Below are positions 7,228 through 13,510 of a DNA stretch of 14,862 nucleotides, one piece after another. The stretch comes from Cellvibrionales bacterium UBA3090. Its GTDB lineage: Bacteria > Pseudomonadota > Gammaproteobacteria > Pseudomonadales > Porticoccaceae. The notes below the pieces were generated by a model that worked only from the letters and a program-made list of their open reading frames with translations, was not told the origin of the DNA and did no database searches. Location of the stretch: assembly GCA_002367235.1 (NCBI GenBank), contig DFBC01000004.1, positions 1 to 14,862 of the forward strand. Direction: 5' to 3'. The translations under genes were made by a program, and so were the position numbers. Numbering within the stretch: position 1 is the first letter of the stretch; the number at the start of each line of letters is the position of its first letter.

Positions 7228-7317
7228 TTGAAACAGCTGCTGCCAATCCTTCCCACGGGCAGTCCCGCTACCGTACAAATACCACATAAAAAATAAATTG
7301 CGTGAAAAACAAATAAA
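7228..7317. other. Convergent ubiT/ubiV intergenic, no clear terminator
   Basis: A 90-nt gap between the convergent ends of narXL-ubiT and ubiUV. Only weak structures are seen: CGGG-CAGT-CCCG (4-bp stem, about 7255-7266) and a 7-bp TGGCAGC/GCTGCCA pair (7211-7217 with 7239-7245) around a 21-nt loop that starts inside ubiT. Neither is followed by a U-run in the useful direction. Overlapping 3' ends of opposing transcripts are possible. Confidence 0.4.
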
Positions 7318-8214
7318 CTAGGTAGTTTCCATACCGGGACGGCCATACCAGTAACCGTTACAAAACTCATCGTTTTTGATATCGCTTGCAATCATTTGAC
7401 TCGCCCCGCCCCCTTCCTGAATGACCTGATTAAACTGCTCGATCACCTCAAATGTATCCGTACTTGTAGGGCTTATCCGCATAACATCCACCCCGATTTC
7501 GGCCATAGTGGAATATTCATCACGCAGGTTATAGATATATCCAGATTGTGTCTGAATACCATTGATGGTGAATAAAGACTGATTTTCCTGAGTGTCGAGA
7601 GGAATGCCATCGGGGTACTCCAGGCACCTGAGCTGGCAGTCATCTTTGGGAAGATTTTTCGCCCGAGCAGTAAAACAACGCGCTGAGTAAGCCAGGGGTA
7701 GCCGTCCATAACTGAAAACTTCCGTTTCTATTTTGTCGGCAAAACCCAGTTTTTCAGCATCAATCAAAATGTTTTTTAGCGTCGTACGATTTAGCTCCAC
7801 GGGCATAACCCAGCGCTGGCACCCTGAACTATAGAGCCGTTTTAGACTATAGGCATTGTAGATATTTATCGAAGAACCCGTCACAAAGGGCAGCTTTTTT
7901 TCGGCAAGTATATTAACCGCTGCCATATCGTTAGCCTCGATGAGACAACCACTGTTATCACAGATTTTACGCAATAGAGATAATTCAGAACGAGCCTCAA
8001 TCAATGACAAGGTCGACAGAACCACCGCCTTTCCTGCCTCCGACAATTCGGCGGCCAACTCAAGCCAGTCGGGTGTTCGAAGCTCCTGGCGCTTAGAGCA
8101 AACCGCTTCACCCAGATAAATAATATCCACTGAAGAGCTGACCGCTTGATCATAAAAATCTGCGACCTGCCGTTGAGGCCAATAATAAAGAACGGGGCCA
8201 AGTGATAATTTCAT
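7318..8214 (-). CDS. ubiV: UbiV, Fe-S protein of O2-independent ubiquinone hydroxylation (peptidase U32 family)
   Basis: UbiV forms a heterodimer with UbiU that carries out the ring hydroxylations of ubiquinone synthesis without oxygen. The 298-residue product opens with MKLSLGPVLYYWP, as E. coli UbiV does (MKYSLGPVLWYWP). The four [4Fe-4S] ligands fall at the same positions as in E. coli: Cys39 (GEAVCSKR), Cys180 (YSARCFTAR), Cys193 and Cys197 (CQLRC). The start at 8214 is chosen because GGAAG lies 8 nt upstream; the ATG at 8220 would be only 2 nt from that site, and the longer open frame to 8427 overlaps ubiU. It follows ubiU by 28 nt in a two-gene unit. Despite its U32 family label it is not expected to be a protease. 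Confidence 0.95.
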   Translation of the reverse strand: MKLSLGPVLYYWPQRQVADFYDQAVSSSVDIIYLGEAVCSKRQELRTPDWLELAAELSEAGKAVVLSTLSLIEARSELSLLRKICDNSGCLIEANDMAAVNILAEKKLPFVTGSSINIYNAYSLKRLYSSGCQRWVMPVELNRTTLKNILIDAEKLGFADKIETEVFSYGRLPLAYSARCFTARAKNLPKDDCQLRCLEYPDGIPLDTQENQSLFTINGIQTQSGYIYNLRDEYSTMAEIGVDVMRISPTSTDTFEVIEQFNQVIQEGGGASQMIASDIKNDEFCNGYWYGRPGMETT

Positions 8215-8242
8215 GTTCATATCTTCCGTCGCTATTTGGCAA

Positions 8243-9238
8243 TTACTGCCAGGGACGCGAATAAGCGCCCAATGTGGTTTGGCTTCCCTCAGAGACATTG
8301 GCCAGTGCATCGAGCCACTCGCCCCGGGTGACAAAGTTGCTGCCAATTTTCTTGTAGCTATCAAGGGCTTCTCGCCAAACCCTAACGACTTGCTCGACAT
8401 AAGCAGGGCTTCGCTGTCGGCCCTCAATTTTTATCGCCTTGATACCAATATCATCTAATTGTGGAATTAGCTGCAGGGTGTTCAAACTGGTGGGTTCTTC
8501 CAGTGCATGATAGGTTTGTCCTTCTACTTGAAAGCGCCCCTTACAGAGGGTTGGGTACCCGGCATTTTCACCCTCTCTAAACCGATCAATCAGCACATTA
8601 TTTAACCGGGATTCCCGGCCTTTATCCGTCTCAGACCAACGAACGGCACTCGCCGGGGAACAGGCCCCACAGGTATTGGGGGACTCAGGGGTAACATAGG
8701 AAGACAGATGGCAACGCCCTTCAGCCATAATACAGAGACTACCAAAACCAAAGACTTCCAAGTCGACGGGGCTAGAGGCTGCAACCTGCTTAACCTGGGC
8801 CAGCGATAAGACTCTGGGCAGAACTGCCCGCTTAATGCCAAAGTTGTTTTTGTAAAATGCCAGCGCCTCTATATTGGTCGCTGAACCCTGTACAGAAAGA
8901 TGAAGATTTAAACTTGGATAGCGCTCCCGGGCATAATCCAACACTCCCAGGTCGGCAATTATCAGCGCATCGGCCTGTAAATCAGCGGCTTGATCCACAG
9001 CCGCCTGCCAACGAGACCAACTATGCGGTTGAGGATAAGTATTAATCGCGACAAACAGCTTCACATTGTTCGCACGAACATACTCAAGTGCTGATTTTGC
9101 CTTTCGGTCGTTGAAATTTAGACCGGCAAAATGCCGGGCATTTGTGTCGTCTTTGAAGCCGATATATACCGCATCAGCCCCATTATCCACAGCGGCCTTC
9201 AGGGCAGGTAAACTTCCTGCTGGGCAAACAAGCTCCAT
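8243..9238 (-). CDS. ubiU: UbiU, Fe-S protein of O2-independent ubiquinone hydroxylation (peptidase U32 family)
   Basis: The partner of UbiV in anaerobic ubiquinone synthesis. The start MELVCPAGSLPALKAA and the end TTLGAY match E. coli UbiU, and the length, 331 residues, is the same as I recall for E. coli. The [4Fe-4S] ligands Cys169, Cys176 (SLCIMAEGRC), Cys193 (GACSP) and Cys232 (YPTLCKGR) sit at the E. coli positions. An extra cysteine, Cys190, lies close by (NTCGACSP; E. coli has NTIGACSP). The ATG at 9238 is preceded by a CGGAA ribosome site; the in-frame extension to 9268 overlaps the terminator hairpin and is rejected. Only 22 nt separate the start from the upstream terminator, so ubiUV probably depends on read-through from the usp promoter or on a promoter hidden near the hairpin. 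Confidence 0.95.
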   Translation of the reverse strand: MELVCPAGSLPALKAAVDNGADAVYIGFKDDTNARHFAGLNFNDRKAKSALEYVRANNVKLFVAINTYPQPHSWSRWQAAVDQAADLQADALIIADLGVLDYARERYPSLNLHLSVQGSATNIEALAFYKNNFGIKRAVLPRVLSLAQVKQVAASSPVDLEVFGFGSLCIMAEGRCHLSSYVTPESPNTCGACSPASAVRWSETDKGRESRLNNVLIDRFREGENAGYPTLCKGRFQVEGQTYHALEEPTSLNTLQLIPQLDDIGIKAIKIEGRQRSPAYVEQVVRVWREALDSYKKIGSNFVTRGEWLDALANVSEGSQTTLGAYSRPWQ

Positions 9239-9260
9239 AGTAGTTTCCGTTAAGACAGGT

Positions 9261-9292
9261 AAAAACAAACACCCGGTACATTTACCGGGTGT
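9261..9292 (-). terminator. Strong intrinsic terminator between usp and ubiU
   Basis: ACACCCGGTA-CATT-TACCGGGTGT (9269-9292) is a perfect 10-bp inverted repeat. In the minus-strand transcript it is followed at once by TTTGTTTTT (9269-9261). It lies 18 nt after the usp stop and ends 22 nt before the ubiU ATG, so it either ends usp transcription or limits read-through into ubiUV. Confidence 0.9.
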
Positions 9293-9310
9293 CGCTCAAA
9301 GTGCAATCAA

Positions 9311-9742
9311 TTAACCTTCGACCGGCACTAACAGCACTTTCTGTTTTGCCATGCGAACCACACCGGGAACAGCACTACCAATGAGGGTATCGTAAATGGG
9401 GTTGTGGCCGTGGTTTCCAAGAACAATCAAGTCTGCCGCCATATCATTTGCCGCATTAACTATCTGATCGGCGGTGGTTCCCTCCATCAGGAGAGCGCGA
9501 CACTCAAGGCCTTCTTCCGAGATGCTAAGAGCCAGTTTATGCAGCTCGTGCACATCATCACCATAGGCTTCCGTAATCTCGTCTTTGACTAGTTCCTCGG
9601 TAGCCCCTTCCGTACCCGGTAGCTCTCTTTCTACTGTTGCCAATATCAGTTGAGAAGCATAATGCTTGGCTAAATCTTTGGCAGTATCCAGAATAGTCTC
9701 TACATTCGTGTCCAGATCCAGAGCGACAAAAATTGTTTTCAT
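9311..9742 (-). CDS. Universal stress protein (UspA family), ATP-binding type
   Basis: A single-domain UspA-fold protein of 143 residues. The C-terminal ATP-binding signature G-2x-G-9x-G-S is complete: Gly109, Gly112, then nine residues to Gly122-Ser123 (GNHGHNPIYDTLIGS). It starts with the usual beta strand MKTIFVALDL. ATG 9742 is chosen because AAGG lies 8 nt upstream; a GTG at 9751 would add three residues. Single-domain Usps under ANR control are known to support anaerobic survival in Pseudomonas, and an FNR-type box lies upstream here. Its precise function is unknown. It is the first gene before ubiUV on the same strand, separated from them by an intrinsic terminator. Confidence 0.9.
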   Translation of the reverse strand: MKTIFVALDLDTNVETILDTAKDLAKHYASQLILATVERELPGTEGATEELVKDEITEAYGDDVHELHKLALSISEEGLECRALLMEGTTADQIVNAANDMAADLIVLGNHGHNPIYDTLIGSAVPGVVRMAKQKVLLVPVEG

Positions 9743-9797
9743 GGCGCACACCTTGCGAATTAAAATTAGGAGAAAATAAAAAAATCATCTCACCTAA

Positions 9798-9839
9798 ATA
9801 CTGCTACTTAGCCCAATTTTTTCAATTGACGTATATCAA
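9798..9839 (-). promoter_or_regulatory. Predicted FNR/ANR-dependent promoter of usp (and perhaps ubiUV)
   Basis: TTGAC-GTAT-ATCAA (9826-9839) matches the FNR/ANR consensus at 9 of 10 fixed bases. Reading toward usp, 22 nt after the box is CAGTAT (9803-9798), a weak -10 at class II spacing; start of transcription would be near 9791, about 50 nt before the ATG. The box is convincing, the -10 less so. Confidence 0.7.
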
Positions 9840-9881
9840 CGGTTACTGAAAGCGCCAAGATAACCGGCAATTTTTAAGAAG

Positions 9882-9897
9882 TACTACTAAATAATCA
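9882..9897. promoter_or_regulatory. NarL-like heptamer pair upstream of the usp promoter
   Basis: TACTACT-AA-ATAATCA has 7-2-7 layout. The first heptamer matches TACYYMT at 6/7, the second matches AKRRGTA at 5/7. Its centre is 57 bp upstream of the usp FNR-box centre. Part of it belongs to the 12-bp inverted repeat shared with the facing promoter. Confidence 0.4.
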
Positions 9898-9977
9898 GCG
9901 GCCAAAACCATCGAGTTTAAAAAAGCCGTAAAACTCATAACCCTCTGTTTTTTATATGGTTTATGAATAACTCCCGC

Positions 9978-9993
9978 TACCCCCTTAGTAGTA
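9978..9993. promoter_or_regulatory. NarL-type 7-2-7 site upstream of the NrtP-like transporter gene
   Basis: TACCCCC-TT-AGTAGTA: both heptamers match the NarL consensus (TACYYMT / AKRRGTA) at 6 of 7 positions with the exact 2-nt spacer. Its centre (9985.5) is 52 bp upstream of the FNR-box centre at 10037.5, almost the same distance as at narK1 (53 bp). Confidence 0.55.
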
Positions 9994-10030
9994 CTTTTTA
10001 GAACCATCGAAAAATTCACCGAAATTAACG

Positions 10031-10072
10031 ATGACCTGGATCAAGTCTCCGTGCACCACAACTTATTAAATT
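10031..10072 (+). promoter_or_regulatory. Predicted FNR/ANR-dependent promoter of the NrtP-like transporter gene
   Basis: ATGAC-CTGG-ATCAA (10031-10044) matches the FNR/ANR consensus at 8 of 10 and differs by one base from the plus-strand reading of the narK1 box. TAAATT (10067-10072), a 4/6 -10 match, follows after exactly 22 nt, the class II spacing. Transcription would start near 10079, giving a leader of about 100 nt. Confidence 0.68.
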
Positions 10073-10146
10073 CAATCTGCCGTTTTAATTAATGATGAGT
10101 AGTACTTTTATTGACTACTGCATTTAGCATGTATTTTTACTGATAG

Positions 10147-10174
10147 CAGAGATTCCATCTCTGACGAGGAGAAG
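10147..10174 (+). promoter_or_regulatory. Hairpin abutting a strong ribosome site
   Basis: CAGAGAT-TCC-ATCTCTG (10147-10163) is a perfect 7-bp stem with a 3-nt loop. GAGGAGAAG (10166-10174) follows 2 nt later, 6-9 nt before the ATG. The hairpin could affect ribosome loading or protect the 5' end of the message; this is inferred. Confidence 0.5.
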
Positions 10175-10180
10175 AGCAAA

Positions 10181-11653
10181 ATGTCTGAAGCAAAAATTAA
10201 TTTGCTGGACTTTAAAGATCCAAAGATTAAAACGCTCCATATATCCTGGTTTGCGTTCTTTCTGACCTTTGTCGTCTGGTTCAGTCATGCACCTATGCTG
10301 GCGGTCATCAAGGAAGCTTTTGACCTGACCGGACAGCAGGTCAAGGCACTGATGATTCTGAACGTCGCCATGACGATTCCAGCCCGAATAATCATCGGCA
10401 TCCTAGTGGACAAATTTGGCCCCCGACATGTCTACAGTGGACTATTGATCATCTCGGGCGGCATTTGTGTACTCTTCGCCACGGCCAACTCTTACGAACA
10501 ACTCGCCCTGTTCCGGTTTTTACTGGGCTTTGTTGGTGCTGGGTTTGTCATCGGCATCCGCATGGTGGGCGAATGGTTCCCCGCCAAGCAAGTCGGACTC
10601 GCAGAGGGCATTTACGGCGGTTGGGGCAACTTTGGCTCTGCCGCAGGGGCCATGATACTGCCCACTCTCGCACTGATGTTTGGTGGCGAAAATGGCTGGC
10701 GCTATGCCATTGGCCTCACCGGTGTCATCGCCGGGCTTTACGGTATTTTTTACTACATCAATGCCCGCAACACACCCAAGGGCTCAACTTACTTCAAACC
10801 GAAAAAATCGGGTGGTTTGGAAGTCACCAGCTGGGGCGATCTGTGGTTCTACCTGGCAATGAACATCCCCATGTACCTTGCACTGGCAGTATTAACCTGG
10901 AAGCTATCTCCCTCCAACTTGGGGTTATTGACCTCCACGGCAGTTAATCTGATTTATCTGGGATTAGTTGTTCTGTATTTCTTCCAGGCCAGTCAAATCT
11001 GGAAAGTAAACCACGAACACTTGAAAGCTGGCGTCCCGGAGATGCAGCGCTACAAGTTTAAACAGGTTGCCATTCTGGATTGGTCTTACTTTGTTACTTT
11101 TGGTTCAGAGCTTGCCGTAGTCTCAATGTTGCCACTGTTCTTTTTGGAAACGTTCGACGGACTAGACCCCATTAAAGCCGGTCTACTCGCTTCCGGGTTT
11201 GCTTTTATGAACTTGGCAGCACGCCCCGGTGGCGGCTGGATAAGTGACCATTTTGGTCGCCGCAAAACCATGTTAATTCTGATTGCAGGATTAACCGCTG
11301 GCTACTTCCTGCTCAGCCAAATCAATGGTAGCTGGTGGATACCCCTGGCCGTGATATCTACCATGTGTTGTTCTTTCTTCGTGCAGGCCGGTGAAGGTGC
11401 GGTATTTGCCATGGTGCCACTGGTTCAGCGCCGGATGACCGGACAAATTGCCGGTATGGCAGGGGCCTATGGAAATGTGGGTGCAGTCACCTACCTGACC
11501 GCATTATCCTTTGTCGATTACGACACCTTTTTCCTATTGATTGCCGCTTCGGCGGGGGTAATCTTCCTGGCAGTAATGTTCCTTGAAGAACCTGCTGGAA
11601 AAATGGCTGAAGTCCTGCCCGATGGCACTGTTGAACTCATCGATGTCACCTGA
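10181..11653 (+). CDS. NrtP/NasA-like nitrate MFS transporter (third nitrate carrier)
   Basis: A 490-residue nitrate permease of the NarK/NasA/Nrt family, closest in appearance to cyanobacterial NrtP. Arg69 (TIPARIIIG, TM2) and Arg348 (NLAARPGGGW) are the expected substrate arginines. The nitrate-signature region GIYGGWGNFGSAAGAMILP (143-161) is intact. The central loop holds two further hydrophobic segments (about 222-240 and 250-269), as I recall for NrtP, so about 14 helices are predicted. ATG 10181 follows a strong GAGGAG site. It differs clearly from NarK1 and NarK2 of this window and is preceded by FNR- and NarL-type elements, arguing for anaerobic use although NrtP/NasA relatives are usually assimilatory. 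The following gene encodes a kinase/phosphatase, a pairing also seen with nasA in Pseudomonas (PA1782-1783, from memory). Confidence 0.9.
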   Translation: MSEAKINLLDFKDPKIKTLHISWFAFFLTFVVWFSHAPMLAVIKEAFDLTGQQVKALMILNVAMTIPARIIIGILVDKFGPRHVYSGLLIISGGICVLFATANSYEQLALFRFLLGFVGAGFVIGIRMVGEWFPAKQVGLAEGIYGGWGNFGSAAGAMILPTLALMFGGENGWRYAIGLTGVIAGLYGIFYYINARNTPKGSTYFKPKKSGGLEVTSWGDLWFYLAMNIPMYLALAVLTWKLSPSNLGLLTSTAVNLIYLGLVVLYFFQASQIWKVNHEHLKAGVPEMQRYKFKQVAILDWSYFVTFGSELAVVSMLPLFFLETFDGLDPIKAGLLASGFAFMNLAARPGGGWISDHFGRRKTMLILIAGLTAGYFLLSQINGSWWIPLAVISTMCCSFFVQAGEGAVFAMVPLVQRRMTGQIAGMAGAYGNVGAVTYLTALSFVDYDTFFLLIAASAGVIFLAVMFLEEPAGKMAEVLPDGTVELIDVT

Positions 11654-11675
11654 TTTCACTCATCGCGGTAATAAA

Positions 11676-11700
11676 GCTCGCAACAGTTGTTGCGGGCCTT
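11676..11700 (+). terminator. Possible intrinsic terminator after the NrtP-like gene
   Basis: GCTCGCAACA-GT-TGTTGCGGGC (11676-11697) is a 10-bp inverted repeat with one G-U pair, starting 22 nt after the stop codon. Only a weak T-rich tract (CTTATTGCTT) follows, so termination may be partial and the kinase gene 43 nt downstream may be read through. Confidence 0.5.
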
Positions 11701-11740
11701 ATTGCTTGCTAGGGTTCCGATAAAATAAGAGTCGCATAAC

Positions 11741-13477
11741 ATGGAACTCAACCACGCCTTCAGCGCTACCGTCGGAGTCTGCACAAAGCCTGGTATCAAA
11801 CCAGTCAATGAAGATGCTGTCGGCTTTTACATTCCCGAAGATCACCTACTCAATACGAAGGGCGCTGTGGCGGTTGTCGCGGATGGTGTCAGTACTGCAG
11901 AGGCCGGGAAAGAAGCTGCCGAACGCTGTGTCAGCACGGTGTTGTCAGATTATTACACCACGCCTGAAACCTGGAGCGTCAAACACGCCGTCCAAAAAAT
12001 TCTCACACCTCTTAATCGCAAGCTCTACAACCTTGGCAATGAAATACACGACGAAGCACGAGGCTATATCACCACGCTGAGCTTTTTAGTGGTGAAATCT
12101 CACCTGGCCTACCTCTTTCATATCGGCGACAGTCGAATTTATCGGCTCAGTGCCGACACCGGCGAATTTACCCAACTGACCAGAGATCACACCGCAGGGA
12201 TTTCCAAGGATCAGAACTACCTGATCCGCGCCATGGGCATGGACACCAGCCTGAATGTGGACGCCAGTGTCATCACCCTGGATCAGGGCGATATTTTCTT
12301 CCTCAGCACTGATGGCATCCATGATTTTCTACCAGAATCAGAGATCCGGGCCCTGATTGAAAAACATCCGGATGATTACAATGTCGCCTGCGAAGCCATC
12401 GTCGATGCTGCCAGTGAACACGGTAGCAATGACAACCTGAGTTGTTGCCTGCTGCGCATCGAGCAGCTTGGCCTGGAAAACATTGAGGACCTCAATGAGC
12501 GGCTGACCCGCCTTCCCTTTCCACCGGAACTGGCACCGGGCCTCAAACTCGATGGTTACGAAGTGCTGGAAGAAATGTACGCCAGTGAACGCAGCCAGCT
12601 TTACCGCGTAAAGCATATAGAGACTGGCGATATTCTGGTGATGAAAACACCCTCGCAAAATTACTGCGATGATCCTGCCTACATTGAGCGATTCATCATG
12701 GAGGAGTGGATTGGTAGCCGGGTCGACCACCCCAATGTGGTCAAAGTAATCCCCTCCCAAAAAGAGCGCAAGTTCCTCTACTATCTGATGGAAATGGTGG
12801 AAGGTGAGACACTGGAAGTCTGGATGGAAAAAAATCCTGAGAGACGCCCAAGAGATCTGATCAAGCTGGTAGAGCAAATTGCTTTGGGCATGGAGGCGCT
12901 ACACGAAAAAGAAACGGTACATCAGGATTTAAAGCCCAGCAATATTATGGTGACACCTGACTTTGAGGCAAAAATTGTCGATTTCGGTTCTGTCTACGCC
13001 CCGGGCATACACGAAATCTTTACGCCCATGGAGCGGGAGGTTGCCCTAGGGACACTGGACTACGCAGACCCATCCTATCGGTTCAGAATCAATACGGGTA
13101 TACGTGGCGATATCTACTCATTGGGCGTGATGGTTTACGAAATGTTCACCGGCTTTCTACCCTACGGTACCAAGCTGGAAAAATGTAACACCCATGCAGA
13201 CTTCCTCAAACTCCGCTACGTTCCAAGCTACAATCATCGAGATATAATTCCAATATGGTTTGATCGCGCGCTGGAAAAGGCCGTGGCCATCGACCCAGAG
13301 ATGCGCTACGACAGCTTGCGGGCATTTATAACTGACCTGAAGAACCCTAACCCGGAATTCCTCAAGGAAGATATTCAACAGGGCGGAAAGAAAGACACTC
13401 TGTTATTCTGGAAAATGCTGTCGTTTGTATTATTTGGGCTACTGGTTATGTCATTACTGGTATCGGCCACCAAATAA
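11741..13477 (+). CDS. Membrane-anchored PP2C phosphatase-Ser/Thr kinase fusion
   Basis: A 578-residue protein with two opposing activities. The PP2C phosphatase domain (about 8-245) has metal-site motifs NED (23-25), VADG (46-49), GDSR (129-132), STDG (189-192) and SNDN (229-232). The Hanks-type kinase domain (about 270-530) has ATP lysine Lys302, catalytic HQDLKPSN (His394, Asp396) and DFG (414-416). The glycine loop is degenerate (EEMYASERSQLYRVK) and HRD is HQD, so it is a non-RD kinase. One hydrophobic helix at about 553-575 ends the protein, suggesting a tail-anchored enzyme facing the cytoplasm. ATG 11741 has a weak AAGAG site. It follows a nitrate transporter and precedes moaB by 33 nt. 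Relatives beside nasA in Pseudomonas suggest control of nitrate uptake; the substrate is unknown. Confidence 0.92.
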   Translation: MELNHAFSATVGVCTKPGIKPVNEDAVGFYIPEDHLLNTKGAVAVVADGVSTAEAGKEAAERCVSTVLSDYYTTPETWSVKHAVQKILTPLNRKLYNLGNEIHDEARGYITTLSFLVVKSHLAYLFHIGDSRIYRLSADTGEFTQLTRDHTAGISKDQNYLIRAMGMDTSLNVDASVITLDQGDIFFLSTDGIHDFLPESEIRALIEKHPDDYNVACEAIVDAASEHGSNDNLSCCLLRIEQLGLENIEDLNERLTRLPFPPELAPGLKLDGYEVLEEMYASERSQLYRVKHIETGDILVMKTPSQNYCDDPAYIERFIMEEWIGSRVDHPNVVKVIPSQKERKFLYYLMEMVEGETLEVWMEKNPERRPRDLIKLVEQIALGMEALHEKETVHQDLKPSNIMVTPDFEAKIVDFGSVYAPGIHEIFTPMEREVALGTLDYADPSYRFRINTGIRGDIYSLGVMVYEMFTGFLPYGTKLEKCNTHADFLKLRYVPSYNHRDIIPIWFDRALEKAVAIDPEMRYDSLRAFITDLKNPNPEFLKEDIQQGGKKDTLLFWKMLSFVLFGLLVMSLLVSATK

Positions 13478-13510
13478 TTTAAACCGTCGCGAACACTGAA
13501 AGAGAACACT

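Larger units (their letters stand above)
9879..9996. repeat. 12-bp inverted repeat flanking the middle of the usp / nitrate-transporter control region
   Basis: AAGTACTACTAA (9879-9890) and TTAGTAGTACTT (9985-9996) are exact reverse complements 94 nt apart. A third partial copy, AGTAGTACTT, lies at 10098-10107 in the direct orientation of the second. Each copy lies on the far side of the FNR-type box of its own gene, so the two divergent promoters look like mirror images. Confidence 0.75.

Noticed and set aside
8215..8427. Longer ubiV frame up to 8427
   Set aside because: It overlaps ubiU by nearly 190 nt and the added residues have no UbiV similarity; homology begins at MKLSLGPVLYYWP.
7318..9238. 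Calling UbiU/UbiV U32 proteases or collagenase-like peptidases
   Set aside because: The cluster cysteines and full-length similarity identify them as UbiU and UbiV; the protease name is a family label only.
9239..9268. Ten-residue N-terminal extension of UbiU
   Set aside because: It overlaps the terminator U-run; homologues begin at MELVCPAGS and the length then equals E. coli UbiU.
9840..9866. CGGTTA-N15-TAACCG inverted repeat beside the usp FNR box
   Set aside because: Only 6 bp with a long spacer in a region with many short dyads; not separable from chance.
9963..10001. 12-codon leader peptide (MNNSRYPLSSTF) upstream of the NrtP-like gene
   Set aside because: No ribosome site, no run of regulatory codons and no terminator/antiterminator pair follow; it also lies upstream of the predicted transcription start.
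10111..10137. Possible sigma-70 promoter TTGACT / TATTTT before the NrtP-like gene
   Set aside because: The spacer is only 15 nt and the -10 is poor; the FNR-type promoter upstream is better supported.
11741..13477. Reading the kinase domain as a pseudokinase because of HQD and the degenerate glycine loop
   Set aside because: Lys302, Asp396, Asn in KPSN and DFG Asp414 are all present, so catalysis remains possible.
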